The position numbers and the translations under genes were made by a program. A DNA stretch of 64,000 bases from Phoronis australis (Eukaryota; Phoronida; Phoronidae): NCBI GenBank assembly GCA_002633005.1, contig NMRA01000943.1:1-64000 (forward strand), read 5' to 3'. Below, in pieces: positions 1 through 13,172 of this stretch. Numbering within the stretch: position 1 is the stretch's first letter; each line of letters starts with the position of its first letter. The notes below the pieces were generated by a model. The model had not been told where the DNA came from and did no database searches. It saw only the letters and a program-made list of their open reading frames with translations.

Positions 1-2735
1 AACAACGCTTTTTGCTCAGACCACATACATGTAGCAAATAACCCAGGCTACTAGACGTTGACTTTATAGTCGAGTATATGAAGCCATATATTTTTGTTGC
101 TTTACTGTGAAGCACATATGCATGCATACACAGTGTATGGGCGTGGTACATTTACATGTACATGTATCTATACACATAAATATACACCTGCATGTGTATT
201 TAATCAAGAAAAATTGATCACAAAATGTGACAAAACGACTAAAGCAATAAAAAATAAGTGCTGCAAGTATACCCGTAAGTTTATTGACATATCTTATGTG
301 TTTAAAATTAATCTACATAAAATGCAATAATACTATTTTGTGTTTTCAAAACTCTGGAATACTACCTTAAGTTTATGTTTAGATAAGGAAAGTCTAGCTA
401 AGCAAAAATAACATTATAGACTAATACTTTCTAAGTTTCCGAAGAACCAAACAGAGCTGCAACACAGTGTAGTTGATAAAGAAATATTCTCCTAGAAGAT
501 ATGCTTTAGCCGGCAATAATCTAACCCATACCGGTTTTACAACACGGAAACTACCCAAAAATATGTTCATCAGTTTCTGTGAAATCAGTACAAATACACT
601 GTAGTACAAAGAGCACAATCGATTACGCCAATTTGAGTAAACACTTGTAATGAACTTGTGAATCAGTCTACATTGAAAACATTTCATTTGAGTATCTTGA
701 ATATGTGTAACGCAATTATTAGTTTTTTTTCTAATTTATATTTTCATCAGTCACACTAAGCGTAGATTCCGGTTAGTTTCACAAGAAAGTGGATTGTATA
801 AAATCATTAATAACACTTTTCTGTGACTTCGTGATAATCTGATTAATACATTAAAGATGACATTGGAAGTCCAAGTAGAATCTGTTGATAAGCAAACGGA
901 TCTTTTATTTTTAATACTGTACTTGGAAATACTTTGCTATTGACGATAAGTTTTCTCGAAGAATAAATCAAACCCACTAAAATGTAGAAACGTTTTGACA
1001 ACCACGTTTTGTAAAAATAGGTTCGCTCGAGCCCCCCGAGCCTCCCCTGGTGCGCGCATTTGGTGACAAAGCTATCATATTTCGTTAAGTTTTGAATCTG
1101 TAAGTTTTAACATTTGCCACTTGGGGAATTGTTTGTGAAAATTATATCCCGGAAAATATACGTTTCACCATCAACCACATTTGGATTGACAATTGTGCAA
1201 ATATTACGCCTGGAAAAAGTGAATACCCCGTAACAAAATCTAGCGCAAATTTGGTGGAAATGTTGAACAGAGTGTATAAAACCATAGGCACCTGTGAATG
1301 TTAACGTCAAATGACTGAAAGGTACGAAAATTTTCGGCGTTCCTTTATTGTAACGGCAAAACCTGATAAGTTGGCGTGAAGACAGAATTGTGAGCAAATC
1401 TGAAAAAACCTCCAACAATTTGATAATAAAAGTCTCCCAGGCAACTGCGCTTACGTGATTGATGTTACTTAGAACAGCTCATCCGGAACCTGTGAACCGC
1501 GATGACGTCGTTTGTCCTTAACTGTTGGGATATTCTACAAATCTTCTGTCAAAAACCTAGCCTGCACGTATTAATACTACGTAAGATAAATATTTATCAG
1601 CAGCTTTAGTCGGAATCGTCATGACGAAATACGCAAGGTCAAATCGGAACTGTACACCGGAAATCTAATCGTTTCATCGTGATTAATGAATGCCCCTTTA
1701 AATATTTCAAACAAGTGTTTCGCTGTAGCTAACACGTGTGCACGTAAGAACTGCCGTGCAAAGCGCTGATTTTTTAAAGCGGAGCACCCGTCGTCATTTC
1801 AACTCACGGAACGACTTAAAAATTAGGGTCTGGATTCTTTGAATAGACAGAGGTCTTGCACAGAAGGTTAATTTAGGTAAAAATGGTTTCAACGGGTTTA
1901 TATGAATATGGGTTTTTAGAGCATTTGTTACCCGCTTACATATTAATTTGAAGGTGTTCCCCGTGCCTTTTTTCCCCAATGCTGTCTGTGCAAAAGGTTA
2001 TACAACCGATATTCACCCTCAGGAACTTTATTCTTCTGCCAATAACCTATTTTGATATTACCCTTAACAACTGTATTTCGTGCTCCCCCGGTATTGATGT
2101 CCCCTCCTTCCTCTTTATTTCGTTTGTTCCTTACACATTGTGTTCAGTGGAAATTTGCTATAGCTTCTTTAATTTATGTGATTTTTCTTATCAATTCATG
2201 GTTGTCTGTCGAACAAGTACTGGTCTGGGATAGGATACCAATAACCGCGACCAAGAATCCTGACTGTAGACAAGGGCGTGTATCAGGTGAGAAAGCACCA
2301 ACATCGGCAACCGTCGTTCCAAAATTAGGTGAATTTAGCAAAGGTTGGATCTGTATTTACTATGGAAGACCTAAAAACTGTGAAATACGAAAAACCTCCC
2401 TGGTTAGATGGATTTCCAATGGATGTTTTTTTCTGAAAATCATTGATACCTATGTTACAGAGAACTACTAACTACACCTGTAGTTAAAACAGACGACCCA
2501 CTCAATTACAGGGTCAAGATACTGTATAAACACGCTCAATCCTGACAAGAAAAACACTCGTTATAAGCTAAAGAATTGGAAACTATTCTTTTTGCTTAAT
2601 GCATGTTTTTCAGGTGTTGTTGCCGATCGAGTTAAAATGCAGTTACTCCCTGGGTATTCAAAAGGTCTATTTGGCGGGACGTTAAATCGGAGAATATACA
2701 TGCCTTCCTTGGACTACTGCTTCCAATCTTTTTCA
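1..2735. other. No recognised gene; AT-rich non-coding DNA
   Basis: I see no homologous exon, RNA gene or complete mobile element here. Short open frames exist (for example 2052-2471 + and 1107-1418 -), but none resembles a known family and none is bounded by convincing splice sites. A short C-rich patch near 1028-1056 resembles one end of the MITE described at 2736-2970. The stretch may be an intron or the 3' side of the ankyrin-like gene whose exon lies at 7782-7871. Confidence 0.5.
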
Positions 2736-2970
2736 TGCGCGCACCCAGCCTTTAATATGGGGGGCTCGAATTTCAGAGGATGTGGACCTTTTACAAACAA
2801 AAAGGCCGAAGGACTAAAAAACGGGTTACCACGTCCAGAGATGTGAATTGTACGTTTGTGCCTTTTTAGTGGACTTTTTGTCTCATTTTCTCGGACTTTT
2901 TGTTTCTCTGAGGCGAACCTTTTAGCCCACTTCACCAAATGGGGGGCTCACTCCGGTTGGGTGCGCGCTT
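2736..2970 (-). mobile_element. MITE with GCGCGCACCCA ends (copy 1)
   Basis: The element is bounded by inverted ends, TGCGCGCACCCA at 2736-2747 and TGGGTGCGCGC at 2958-2968. Its reverse complement matches 60967-61244 across the interior, sharing the words AACAAAAAGTCCGAG and GGCTGGGTGCGC. It has no coding capacity, so this is a short non-autonomous DNA transposon. A fragment of the same interior (GCCTCAGAGAAACAAAAACT) lies at about 3859-3906. The superfamily is unknown because I see no clean target duplication at this copy. Confidence 0.65.
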
Positions 2971-4627
2971 GAATTTGATGAGACAAATAATTCTTTTTCC
3001 CGAACTTTGCAAAATATACTAGAAGTTGGTTTGAAGCACTATTAGAGAATTCAAATCTTGTTATAATGCAATATTATATATTTTTCTGAACTCTTTTCAA
3101 CCAACCGCGGTTGTACACTCTGTCTCCTTATTTTGGTTATATGCAGAGAGCAGTAGGCATTAGAGCCATCCACATACAACACTGTTGTAGAATATGTTAT
3201 TCTTGGAATGGAGTTGCTGCAAGATTTGGGGTGCTGTCTGGACGTTGTTTAAACTAGTGCAATTTGCTGCACTTGTGACATCTTACTCCATATGTTGTTC
3301 AGGAAAAAATCAGGATGCAAATGAAACGAATTTGAAAATACGGAGTGCCAACTGTTGCAATATACTGATGATGTTGCTCTTTTCGAAGGCTAGGAAAGTT
3401 CACTCAAGTCATCACTCTCACTAGTCGACCAGTCTGCAAATTCTCAGACTTGAACCTCAATTTTGATAAAACTGTCTGAGATTGGTGAAGCTGTATTCGG
3501 ACCTCTTACACTTTGTGTCCAATGTAAACCTAACGCAAGAAGTAAGCATTTGTTTCTTTTCATATTGGTCTAAAATGCTGCCAATTGTACACGATAGTGT
3601 TACAGATTTAAGCTTTGATAATACCAAAATTGGTGCGTATTTTTCCACTGCATCCATTCTTCGCCTGATTTTGCTTAGAAAAGATTGTCTATGACATGGT
3701 GGATTGAAGATGACGATTATTGCATTTTTTTAAATACCTTAAAACGTAAGAAATACTTTAATCCACAGTGATCAAAACTCGTGGGCTGAATTAATGTCAC
3801 ATCTCATAATGTACATGTAAACTAATACTATTCTTTTTAAATGTTGAACCTTATTCCGCCTCAGAGAAACAAAAACTCAGAAAAAAACGAGACGAAAGGC
3901 CACTGATAAGGCAGGAACCAACTAAATTCAGCGAATGCCCAATTCATAGCTGTGAACGTACATGTACCCCGTTTCTTTCAATAAAAGGTACCCATTCTCA
4001 AAATTGGAGCCCGCCATTTTTAGGCTGGTTGCATGCCTGCACCATATCATTTGGTCTATAATGTGACAAAGAACGAGAGGTGTAACCTGCCATTGAGTTG
4101 AAATGGTAAATTTTAGGCGGGTTTACCAATTCCGTCAAAACTAAATTGTATTCTAAAATTTTTTCGTACTCGTTTTGCCTTCTTTTCAAGTGCAGACACC
4201 GTGCATGTTGTGTAACATGTTTACAAAATGGTTTGAGACCACTTTTGGTTCACTGATTTGGCAAGGCGAACAAAATTAAATCATGACTTTTTATAAAATC
4301 ACCAGATGGGAGATACCAATCATATTTTATGTTCTCTTTGCTTGGATTACTTCACAAATAAAGCAACATCTTTTAAGATGTGGGTATTAAAATAACATTT
4401 GTGTGCGAACAGTCCAGATCATTTGCCAAATTTCCAAGTCGAAGAGACCCTACCACATGTCACACATTTACTAGAAAACCATCCTAGATCAATGTTTGCA
4501 ACGTCACGAACGTAAAACCACCCGTGAAGAAATTGTGGAAAGCACGTCAATTCGGCACGTAGAATACGATGTGCTGCGATTGAAAGTATTCTAATCGCTT
4601 TTGATTGCAATTAAGAAGCCAGCCTCC
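2971..4627. other. Non-coding stretch, no recognised gene
   Basis: Apart from the MITE fragment near 3859-3906, I see nothing identifiable. Short overlapping open frames on both strands between 3194 and 3694 resemble chance frames in AT-rich DNA. Confidence 0.45.
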
Positions 4628-4755
4628 CGTTCAGTAACGCTAGGACCTCGCTAAAAAGCAAGACTTCGTGAAATTACGTGAGATATGGCCGTGTATTTTA
4701 AATGAGAACACGTGATTTTGGCTAGATTTTAGCTAGGTCCTAGCGTTACTGAACG
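4628..4755. mobile_element. 128-bp palindromic MITE, GTTCAGTAACGCTAGG ends
   Basis: The left end CGTTCAGTAACGCTAGGACC and its inverted copy at 4735-4755 form a perfect 21-bp terminal inverted repeat around a short core containing TGTATTTTAAATGAGAACAC. The core and part of one end recur at 6838-6912 (AACGCTAGGAACTCGCTAGG and TGTATTTTAAAAGAGAACAC), so this is a dispersed family. It has no coding capacity. Confidence 0.7.
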
Positions 4756-4887
4756 CACGCCTGTTTTGAATGAGCAGCAAACAGGGTTGCGCCGCATGTT
4801 ACATTTGTTTGCGTGACTTTCTCGTTACCCCCCTTCGTTTGTCATTCTTTGCAGTGTTTCACAGCTGCCGTGTCTCACTGTGTGTGT

Positions 4888-5616
4888 CATCAGCTTATAC
4901 TCTGTGGTGGCATTCCTGCGTCATTTTATCTTCACTTGAGAATGAAAAAAGTATGTTTCGAAATATCGTATGTCTTTAAATTATGCCACTAGGTCAGTTA
5001 CTGTATCTATGTTCAGTTGAGAGTAGAGTTTTGTTCCGAAAGTATGAACGCAACGGAATAAAGACTGTGAGCAATGAAAAGTGTCGTGCATTTAACAAAT
5101 TCTGTATAACCGAAAACTTGCTCCGGGCGAAGTACAGTCAGTTCAAGTTTCATGACCGGGCAGCTCATAACGAACGGTTCACATGGGACTACAGGCGTAA
5201 GCTTGTCCAACATGTAAGTATCCAGCTTATGCTCTGTGGTGGCATTACTGAGTCATTTTATATCCACTTGAGAATGGAACAAGTACCCCGTATGCTTCGA
5301 AATATCGTGTTAGGTATACCTTTTGATTGACCTATCGCAAGTTCCGCCCCTTGCGAAATGTCGACAAACAAACAATAAATTTTACATGGCGACGTGTTGT
5401 TTGTCGGGTAAAATGGCAGCTTGGAAACGAAGGTGTTTCAAGAATGCTGCATTCTGATTGGTCAGTAAGCCGTCACCCAAAATCCTGGGGATAAGTCAAT
5501 TATGTCGTTAGGTCAGTTACTTCATCTATGTACCGTTGAGTGTAAAGTTTTATTCGGAACATGTGAACGAGGAGGAATAAAGACTGTCAGTAACAAAACG
5601 TGTTGTGTGTTCCAAT
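4888..5616. repeat. Diverged tandem duplication, A-B-A'-B' order
   Basis: Block A (4888-4960, CAGCTTATACTCTGTGGTGG) recurs as A' at 5220-5300. Block B (4984-5098, GGTCAGTTACTGTATCTATG) recurs as B' at 5502-5616. The unit A-B has thus been duplicated, and about 170 bp (roughly 5335-5500) separates A' from B'. The two B blocks share an ATG and a similar reading frame, giving peptides that begin MPLGQLLYLC and MSLGQLLHLC. Substitutions are not obviously concentrated at third positions, so coding is not established. I do not recognise the family. Confidence 0.6.
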
Positions 5617-7781
5617 ATGCAGAATCGATTAAACATTCATGTAAAAAGGTGATTGCTCCGACTATATTACAAATAAATAATTACACCAATATAAAGATAT
5701 GCCTCTACTGATCATTAATTTATTCAACAAAATTCTACTGACAGGAGACAACCTTCTATTTGAAACTGGGATTATGGTACCCAATTAGAAAAGAATTCAG
5801 AATCACTGCAGTTTTTCTTTAAAAGTGAATAAAATGTACAAGAACCTCATTTTCAATAACTTAATTTCACTTTGGTTTTATGAGTGAAAAGAGTTTTACA
5901 TCTCTCCTGTTTAAAGTTATTCATGAGATACGATAACATTATGAAAAAATGGGTTTAATGTTGGATAATTAATCCCCATTTGACAAGGTTTCACAAGATC
6001 TCTTCTTTTACAAATTTGTCTCTTATCGAATATTGCATACTCTGCATACACTCTTCACTTCCCACCACATGTAAATGTATCTATCTAATCGGGTAGCACG
6101 ACCACTTGTAGATGACGTATTTTCTAAATCAAATTTTGTTTATGAAGGGGTACGGAAAACTGGTCTCCCTTTTATTCTCTACATCAATTACAGACTTCCA
6201 AAAGCACCCATGACATAGTCAGTGATAGAGCCAAATTTTATCCAAATCTCGAAACCATCCCAAGAACCAACAACAACTGAATCTTGGTTAGGCTCAGGAC
6301 TCGTAAAAGGTACAAACATGTAAACTTCAAGGCTGAGATAATGTGTTAGTCTAGAATCCCCAATTGTACACTGACCTATTCTTATTTGGGTTTGGATGGT
6401 GAAACTATTACCCAAAAAACACTGGTAAAGACATCTAACCATAATAGAAGATGATGAAATGTCATTTAAACCCCACTGACGAGTCCGTGCGCAAAAAAAT
6501 CTAATCAACTTACTGACAGTGTATAGCATCTTTAATGCAAGTTTTGAATCGTCTGATAAGTACATACGATTTAAACGTTTTGACTATGGTGATTTAATGC
6601 ACCAAGTACATGTAAATTGTGCGGGAACTTTTGCTTGAGCTAGACAGACCATATTATCAAGCTTGCAATAACCATTACTGGTGTCATGAAAAGGTCGAAT
6701 ATAGTCAAAAATCTTAAGTCATCCTAAATGCAATTGCAATGAAAATTGCATTTAGGTTTTAACACCTCAAGTTCTTAACAAAGTAAATGACATAAGCAAA
6801 ACAAAATTCGAATACCACTCGATCTGAGTAGAGTTCAAAAACGCTAGGAACTCGCTAGGCTATTCGCGAGATTACGCCGTGTATTTTAAAAGAGAACACG
6901 TGAGTTTGGATAGTTTTCGAAGCCCGAGACAGCTACCGATCTCTACCGGGGTCTCTTTCAGCATGCCTTCCTTAGTTCCGCCATCTTACAGTCGAGCCAC
7001 TCGTAAATCCACAATAACCAATGCATAGATACATGTCACACCCTCCCAATACATGTATACACACGGAATTTAGAAATTATATAGCGTTATTAAATTCATT
7101 TTATACAATACTTTTTCTTAAAGAATAACGTCTTTCTTCCTATAGTCCTATACCGCCGCACAATAACAAAGGAAATCTGTCAACAGATTCAGGTCAAGAT
7201 TATTGTTAAACTCTAAAAAAGTCGGACCCAATTTTCAAAGACTGTCTCTCCGGTGCGACTGTGGTCTGCCCAAATCGGCCAGTTTCTAATTGTTTGCACT
7301 ATCATCGATCATTTTCGGGATCCTTCTGGCAGACCTGCAGACAGTCGATAATATTGCAGGAAAAATAATAGCATTCCATGGTAAATATATTTTTTTGATC
7401 ACTGATTCTCATGACTATCCCAATAGCGTCTATAAAGTGCTCCTTAGTAAAGTTGCCAGCATTTCCATACTAAATCGTCTTTATGCGATAACTTGATTAT
7501 ATTTTTTTCTCACCGACGTACTACCGTAAATCAAGAAAAACATCTGCCATATTTACAGCTTTTGCAGCTAAATGTGAATATTTTGTTATTACTGTTGTAA
7601 TGTGACTACGATGTTCACCTGTTGCTTTGGTTAACAGTATAGAGTGTTGATATATAAATATTCAACATAAAACCAGGAAAGCAATGCCATTATGATGAAA
7701 CGTGTAACAATGGTCGTTTCTTTAAAAAGGTGCTTTTCAAGCCAATGATGATCATACGAGCGTTTATGTGTGAATACTCAC
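5617..7781. other. Non-coding stretch beside the ankyrin exon
   Basis: It holds a fragment of the GTTCAGTAACGCTAGG MITE at 6838-6912. It also holds a 125-codon open frame on the minus strand (6565-6188) that contains a stretch reading VVVGSWDGFEIW but matches no family I can name. No further ankyrin-type exon was recognised on the minus strand, so the rest of that gene probably lies beyond the left edge. Confidence 0.45.
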
Positions 7782-7871
7782 CCACGCATAAAGGTCTTGG
7801 TCCACATCCCACCCACGATTTATATATTTCACAAGTTCAGAACAATTGTCATTTCGTACAGCTGCTTCAAC
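7782..7871 (-). CDS. Internal exon of an ankyrin-repeat-like protein
   Basis: A 90-bp minus-strand exon is bounded by an acceptor (pyrimidine tract then CAG) just above 7871 and a GTGAGT donor just below 7782. It encodes 30 residues beginning VEAAVRNDNC, continuing ELVKYINRGWDVDQ and ending AW. The pattern A-x6-C-x-E-L-V-x-Y-I-x-R-G-x-D-V is that of the second helix and loop of an ankyrin repeat; a TALH block would be expected at the start of the next exon. Both ends are phase 0, so it joins in frame to either upstream first exon (18998-19054 or 21327-21377), giving AELDK-VEAAV or AQLRK-VEAAV. No later exon was found, so the gene probably continues past the left edge. Its cellular role cannot be stated. 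Confidence 0.7.
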
Positions 7872-9259
7872 CTGAAAATAATAAAAAATAGATTTTAAAT
7901 CACATAGTCTACATTCAATACCAACATGGAATCATCTTTACAAGCAGAGAGCTTTCGTAGATGATATGAACAGTCCGGGAGCGTTCGGGTTGCTCATGGA
8001 TCTTGACGCTGAAGACCATATGAAAAAGTTTTCAAACTGTGACCCATGCTCATATCAAAGCTTCATAATAACCCTGCATTTATACAAACTTTACAATCGA
8101 GAAACACATGTATCGGACTCCTTCTGACTCATTGTGTCCACGTTGACCTTCGTGTCCATTTCACCTACTGATAGTCCAGTCATTCTAGGGCTCCAGAGGG
8201 CCCAACCTAGAAAAAATTGCAACAGAAGGTTTTTTTGCATAAATGGCATCTTCAAACATCCCTTGGTGTCAGAAAAAAAATCTACCGAAATCGGAGTGGC
8301 GGAAATCGGTTTTTCAAGATGGCGGACAAAATGGCCGACAAAACCGGTGATTACTGTTTTGTGGCATATTACTCTTATGTAACAGCTAAAAATAAAACAA
8401 TAAAGTTTGTCATTGATTATATACTTTTCATAACAGGCATACCAATCAAAAGATGCCAATTTTCCGTAAAATAAAACCAATATGGCCGACAAAATGGCGG
8501 CCGAAACGGCAATTTAGTACATGTTGCAAGATTTCTTTTTATATTTTGCCCTGAAAATGGCAAAAGTTTTATTCTTTTGTAAGTTACACAATTGAAAATA
8601 TCTGGACCTTACAATTGGTCACTGGTTTGCGAGAAAAAATTCAAGATGGTTGACAAAATGGCCACCAAAATGGCTGCCAATTCACAAGCCCTAATTTACC
8701 GCATTTACGTTCTGCAAACTTTGTTTGTAACCTGATACGCATTTACACAAAAACATTTTACAACCTACAGTCAGGGTTAATGAGTTGATTGTTTCTATAA
8801 TTTGTTTTTAAGATTTATATACTAAATGTGGATTTTTAATCACATTTTAGATTACGTAACATAAAAGTTGGTGTGTTTTTCAGAAAAGGCTTTAGTTAAA
8901 TTTTCATAATAAATTTCACAAACTCAATTATTTTTCTGTAAAATATGTTCATTTGAGGTATCAAAAATAACATTTGTTAGAAAAATATGTTATTCTGGTG
9001 GAGTTATTGGCTTATTCATTATACAAACCCTCAATAAAATTGGCCAGGAAGTGGCTTTTTACTCTGCTATTGGAGATATTATCAGTTTTTCCCAAGCATC
9101 GATTTCGTCTGCTGCTGGCATGTATTGAGAATTGGCTGCTGATTTCACCTGAATTTGATGAAAAACAAATAGGATTGTGTAACAAAAAGTTATTGATTAA
9201 ATTTTAATTGTTAGGACCCACAATTTGTTTAATATGCATGCTTTTTATGAACATATTCA

Positions 9260-12149
9260 ACTGATTTTAGAGGAAATTAGTGCCTGCAAACAAAACGATA
9301 GTGATCTGCAGTCACTTGTTCTTAGCCAGGCTTGGAAGATTTCATACTGAGATGAGCTTTCTGGAATGTATTGGATACATAATGTCAAGCACAGGGCTTC
9401 AAGGAGTTCTTGAGACGGTGTATGCATCAAACAGTGTGATCCTTATGTTAAGTGGAAAAAGTGTGGATAGAGCAGTGAGGGGACATATGTTGGTAGACTC
9501 AGCACTGAATGCTAATCATAAAAGCCAGAGCATTCAACATCCCACTTCCAAATATTGACAGATCAAGTAACGCCAATCCAAAACCAATGAAGAAAGAAAT
9601 TCAGGTTCTTCAGAAATTCCAGGAGTCCCGAATGTCACCAACACAGAACACACAGATTACATGCCAAGAGCAGTTCAATGCTTGTACACAAATTTTGGCT
9701 CGTCAGAATATGGAGACACATTCTTCAGACATCTCAGACATCCCAACTGATCACATAACTAGATGTATACTATGGGGCATGCCATGCCCAGCCAGTGTCT
9801 TCCGATTCTGAACCTTGGATTACAGTGGAATGCCCTCACAAGAGCTCACTTCTGGTTTCCGACCTACTGCCATTGGTATATTCAAACACGTCTGAATCAG
9901 AGTATAGGTCTTCAGAATTCACAGTGGCAGAGAATAGTTCGTCAGAAGAATCAATGGCCAATGATATTCTTCATGATTTGAGAGCTGGTCTGAAGCGGTA
10001 TGATGATCTTATTGCTGGCATGACGTCTGTTTCCGACGACGTATGCTCGTCGGAGTGTCTTGTGGGTATTCATAAAAAATCAAAGCACATAAATCAGACT
10101 TGTCCATGCAAAGTCCAACCATTAGTCTTTGACTACAGTATATGAAGATGACTGACATCCTTCGAATTTTTTAAAAGCAGAAATAACGTCAGATTGGGAG
10201 CTTCACCTAAAAGCAGTTTCTGAAATGCTGCCTTACTTTGCAGCTGCTGGTCACAACTCTTATGCAAAATCTTCATACATATACTTGACTGAAGGAGACG
10301 TAGCAACTCAAAGACACCCGTCCAGACGTCTACGGCCAACAAACCATAAGACAAATTGACAGATTCTGAGCAGGTTTTTTATAATGAGATATGACCTTGT
10401 AATTGAACAAATGCTCATGAAAAGTATTAAAACAACAGGAGGTTTAACTAGAGGTTGCGAAATGGGGGATACAGAGAGTGCATCGTGGCTGCTTCCCTTG
10501 CCGGCATGCTCAAGTATAAATGGTGCCATGCAGACTGACAAACTTGAGTTGTGAAACAAGGCAGCACCATAAAGAATGTACCCAGGCAAGACAGTCGCGT
10601 GACGACAAAGACATCCGCAGCATTGTTGAATTCCTCCACAACAGTACCGTAACCCATTTTAAAGAGAAACATTACAGAACATCGCCACTGGTGTGACTGC
10701 AGGCAAATGCGTCAGTGCCGAAAATGCCAGAGAAGTGGGGAAGGCGGTTCACTTGTCTATGGAGGGGTCAAGTGTGAAAGACTTCACATTCAGAAAGAAA
10801 GACAAGGTTGTGGCAATGACAAGTCAATCAGTTCATGCTGCTAATAGTAATTTTACACAAGTGGATCCACGACTGCTATTTCAGCGAATCCTGACAGCTG
10901 CAAAAGACAACAGTGAAAGTTCATCAAGCCTTTTGAAGTTTGAGCTGTGTGTTGGTTCCCCTGTCCTTTTTGATACATCTGGTCTTCCCAGAGTCGCTAA
11001 TAAATCAAATTAGTTGATGCACTCTGGTCCAGTGGAGGACTACCTGAGGATTTCAATTTCCAGCAAACACGGTGATGCATGTAATCGGCGGCGGTTCTCT
11101 CCTTCACCGTATTCCATGGCCTAGAGGTACGTGCAACATATCAGTCATTTGATAGAGCTTATGTGGATTACATCAGCAAGTGCACCCAGCCTATTATTGT
11201 TTTTGATGGTTACTGAGATGGACCATCAACTAAAGATGTCTCTCATGTTCGAAGACTGTGTGGGGTGGTTGGAACTGAAGTTTACTTCAATGGTGACATG
11301 GTGATCAAGTAAAAAAGGAACATTTTTGGCAAAAAGCAAAAACAAATGATTCACTCACTTCTTGTCAAGTTTGCTAAGAAATGCTGGTTGCACAGTGGTA
11401 CAAGGTGACGCAGATGTTTTAATTGTAGAAACAGCAGTAGACAACGCAGCGCAAGGTCCAACTACCCTTATTGCAGACGATACAGACTTGTTGGTTCATT
11501 AGCGTTACCATGCTACTTCACAACAAATTTCATGTTCATGAAATTTGACAAGAGACACCAAAGCAAGACGAGAGTCTGGGACATCAAGGAACTACAGTTG
11601 TCTCTTGGTGCCGAAACTTGCGCAGTTTTGCCATTTGCGCGTGCAATAGGTGGTTGCAACTCAACATTACAGCTGTTCAGCATTAGCAAAGGCTCTCCCT
11701 TTCAAGAAACTGCGTGATCGAAAATTCTGCAAAACTCTAGTTAGAGTATTCGGTAGACACATGCAGCTGAAGCAAGACATATTTGAAGCTGGTAAGAGTT
11801 GTATCTGTGCTTCATGGCGGTACTGGCTCTGGAAATTTGGATGACTTGCAATACAGGCAATTTGTGGATGAGGTGTCGGACTTGCCACAGTCTAAATACA
11901 GACATTATCACGAACTTTCTTTAGTAGCTAAATTCCATGCTGCCGGGACATATTATCAAGAGCAAGAGCAGTCAAGTTTCCGTGGCAGTGGCCTAGACTC
12001 GCTGTATTGGGGATGGATGCTGGCAGGTGGAAAATTCATTCCCACGACGACGGACCATTCAGCAGCACCAGAGAACCTGCTGAAAGTAGTGAGATATGGT
12101 CGTGTAAGACCAACTGCAGTTCCAAGAGATGTACATGCAAGAGGTTAGG
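9260..12149 (+). pseudogene. Broken gene for an uncharacterised FEN1/XPG-like nuclease-family protein
   Basis: Conserved blocks occur in order but in several frames with in-frame stops. An N-terminal block (9330-9510) reads FHTEMSFLECIGYIM and SGKSVDRAVRGHMLVDSALN. A middle block (about 10195-10300) reads WELHLKAVSEMLPYFAAAGH. A block at 10693-11010 includes VDPRLLFQRILTA and FELC. Then come PIIVFDGY-stop-DGPSTKD (about 11190), GDADVLIVETA and DDTDLLVH (11405-11500), GGCNSTLQLFSISKG (about 11655) and a C-terminal part to 12149. From memory, this order matches large uncharacterised proteins common in cnidarian, echinoderm and other marine invertebrate genomes, whose intact motif is GCDTTSRLFGIGKG. 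I infer that the FDG, DADxLI, DDTDLLV and GCD...GIGKG blocks correspond to the acidic core and helix-two-turn-helix of FEN1/XPG-type PIN nucleases. This copy cannot make a full protein. Confidence 0.75.
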
Positions 12150-12553
12150 ATAGTCGTACTTAGTTGCATGTGGAGAATGCCGTGGTTTTAGCTGCAGCAA
12201 TTCATTCTGAGTTGACAGAGATTAGTTGTGTAAATACTGGCTGATTGTGTATAGATTCACTAGCATTTAGAACTAACTGGAAGTGACACAGACAGTGTGG
12301 ATAGTAGATCACTGAATTAATACAGCACATTTTTTCGGTAGTACAATGATCCTTCAGTTCAGGCAAACCTGATGTTTTTGACCCAAATACGTTATTCGTT
12401 AAACCATCTTGAAAATGGTAGTCGTAATCATCAAGAGCCAGACAAAAAATATTGTAATGGATGTGCTGACTTATAAAACTCAGGATATGGCGTGTCTCTG
12501 GAATCTGAAGTTCTTACACGAAGCAACTATTTGGTGGCCATCTTAGAAAATAG

Positions 12554-13172
12554 TGGAAGTAATCATTAGAGCCAAACGCAATGAGTCTATATGGATTAGT
12601 CGACCCAGAAAACCTTTGATACTTGAAGCAAGACGACACACTAATCTGTTTGTGCGAAGTTGTGCGATTCGAAATAGTTTTGAAGGCCATCTTGGAAAAT
12701 GGCTGATGGTGTCACCACGGCCATGCAAAACTTTTCCAATGTATTTGTTGACCCACAAAAGATAGGAAAACATTTTTGAATTTTTACTCTATCACATTCC
12801 ACTCTCGAGTTATAATGATCCTCTGCAAATCTGGCGGCCATTTTGTCGGCCATCTTGGAAATGGTGGAAGTAATCATTAGTGCCAAATGCAATGAGTCTC
12901 AATGGATTAGTCGACCCAGAAAACCTATGATGCGATGTTTGAAGCAAGACGACACACTAATCTGTTCGTGTGAAGTTTTGCGACTCAAGTAGATTTGGCG
13001 GCCATCTTGGAAAATGGCGGACGGTGTCACCACAGCCATGTAAAACCATTTCCAATGGATTTTTTGACCCACAAAACATAGGTAAACCTTTTTGAATTTT
13101 TACTCTAGCACATTCCACTCTTGAGTTATAGTGCGCATCAGAAAATCTGGCGGCCATTTTGTCCGCCATCTT
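12554..13172. repeat. Two direct copies of a ~311-bp subterminal unit
   Basis: The sequence beginning TGGAAGTAATCATTAG at 12554 starts again at 12865, an offset of 311 bases. Both copies contain GAGTCTATATGGATTAGTCG-like, GAAGCAAGACGACACACTAA and GTGTCACCAC blocks, and both end in a GGCGGCCATTTTGT(C)GGCCATCTTG-like patch. The second copy runs directly into the right terminal inverted repeat of the 8172-13305 element. Confidence 0.8.

Noticed and set aside
2052-2471. 139-codon plus-strand frame
   Set aside because: It has no recognisable motif, low-complexity hydrophobic and basic segments, and no supporting gene context.
6188-6565. 125-codon minus-strand frame containing VVVGSWDGFEIW
   Set aside because: It weakly recalls a starch-binding-like WDG motif, but no domain could be completed, no splice partners were found and composition is intron-like.
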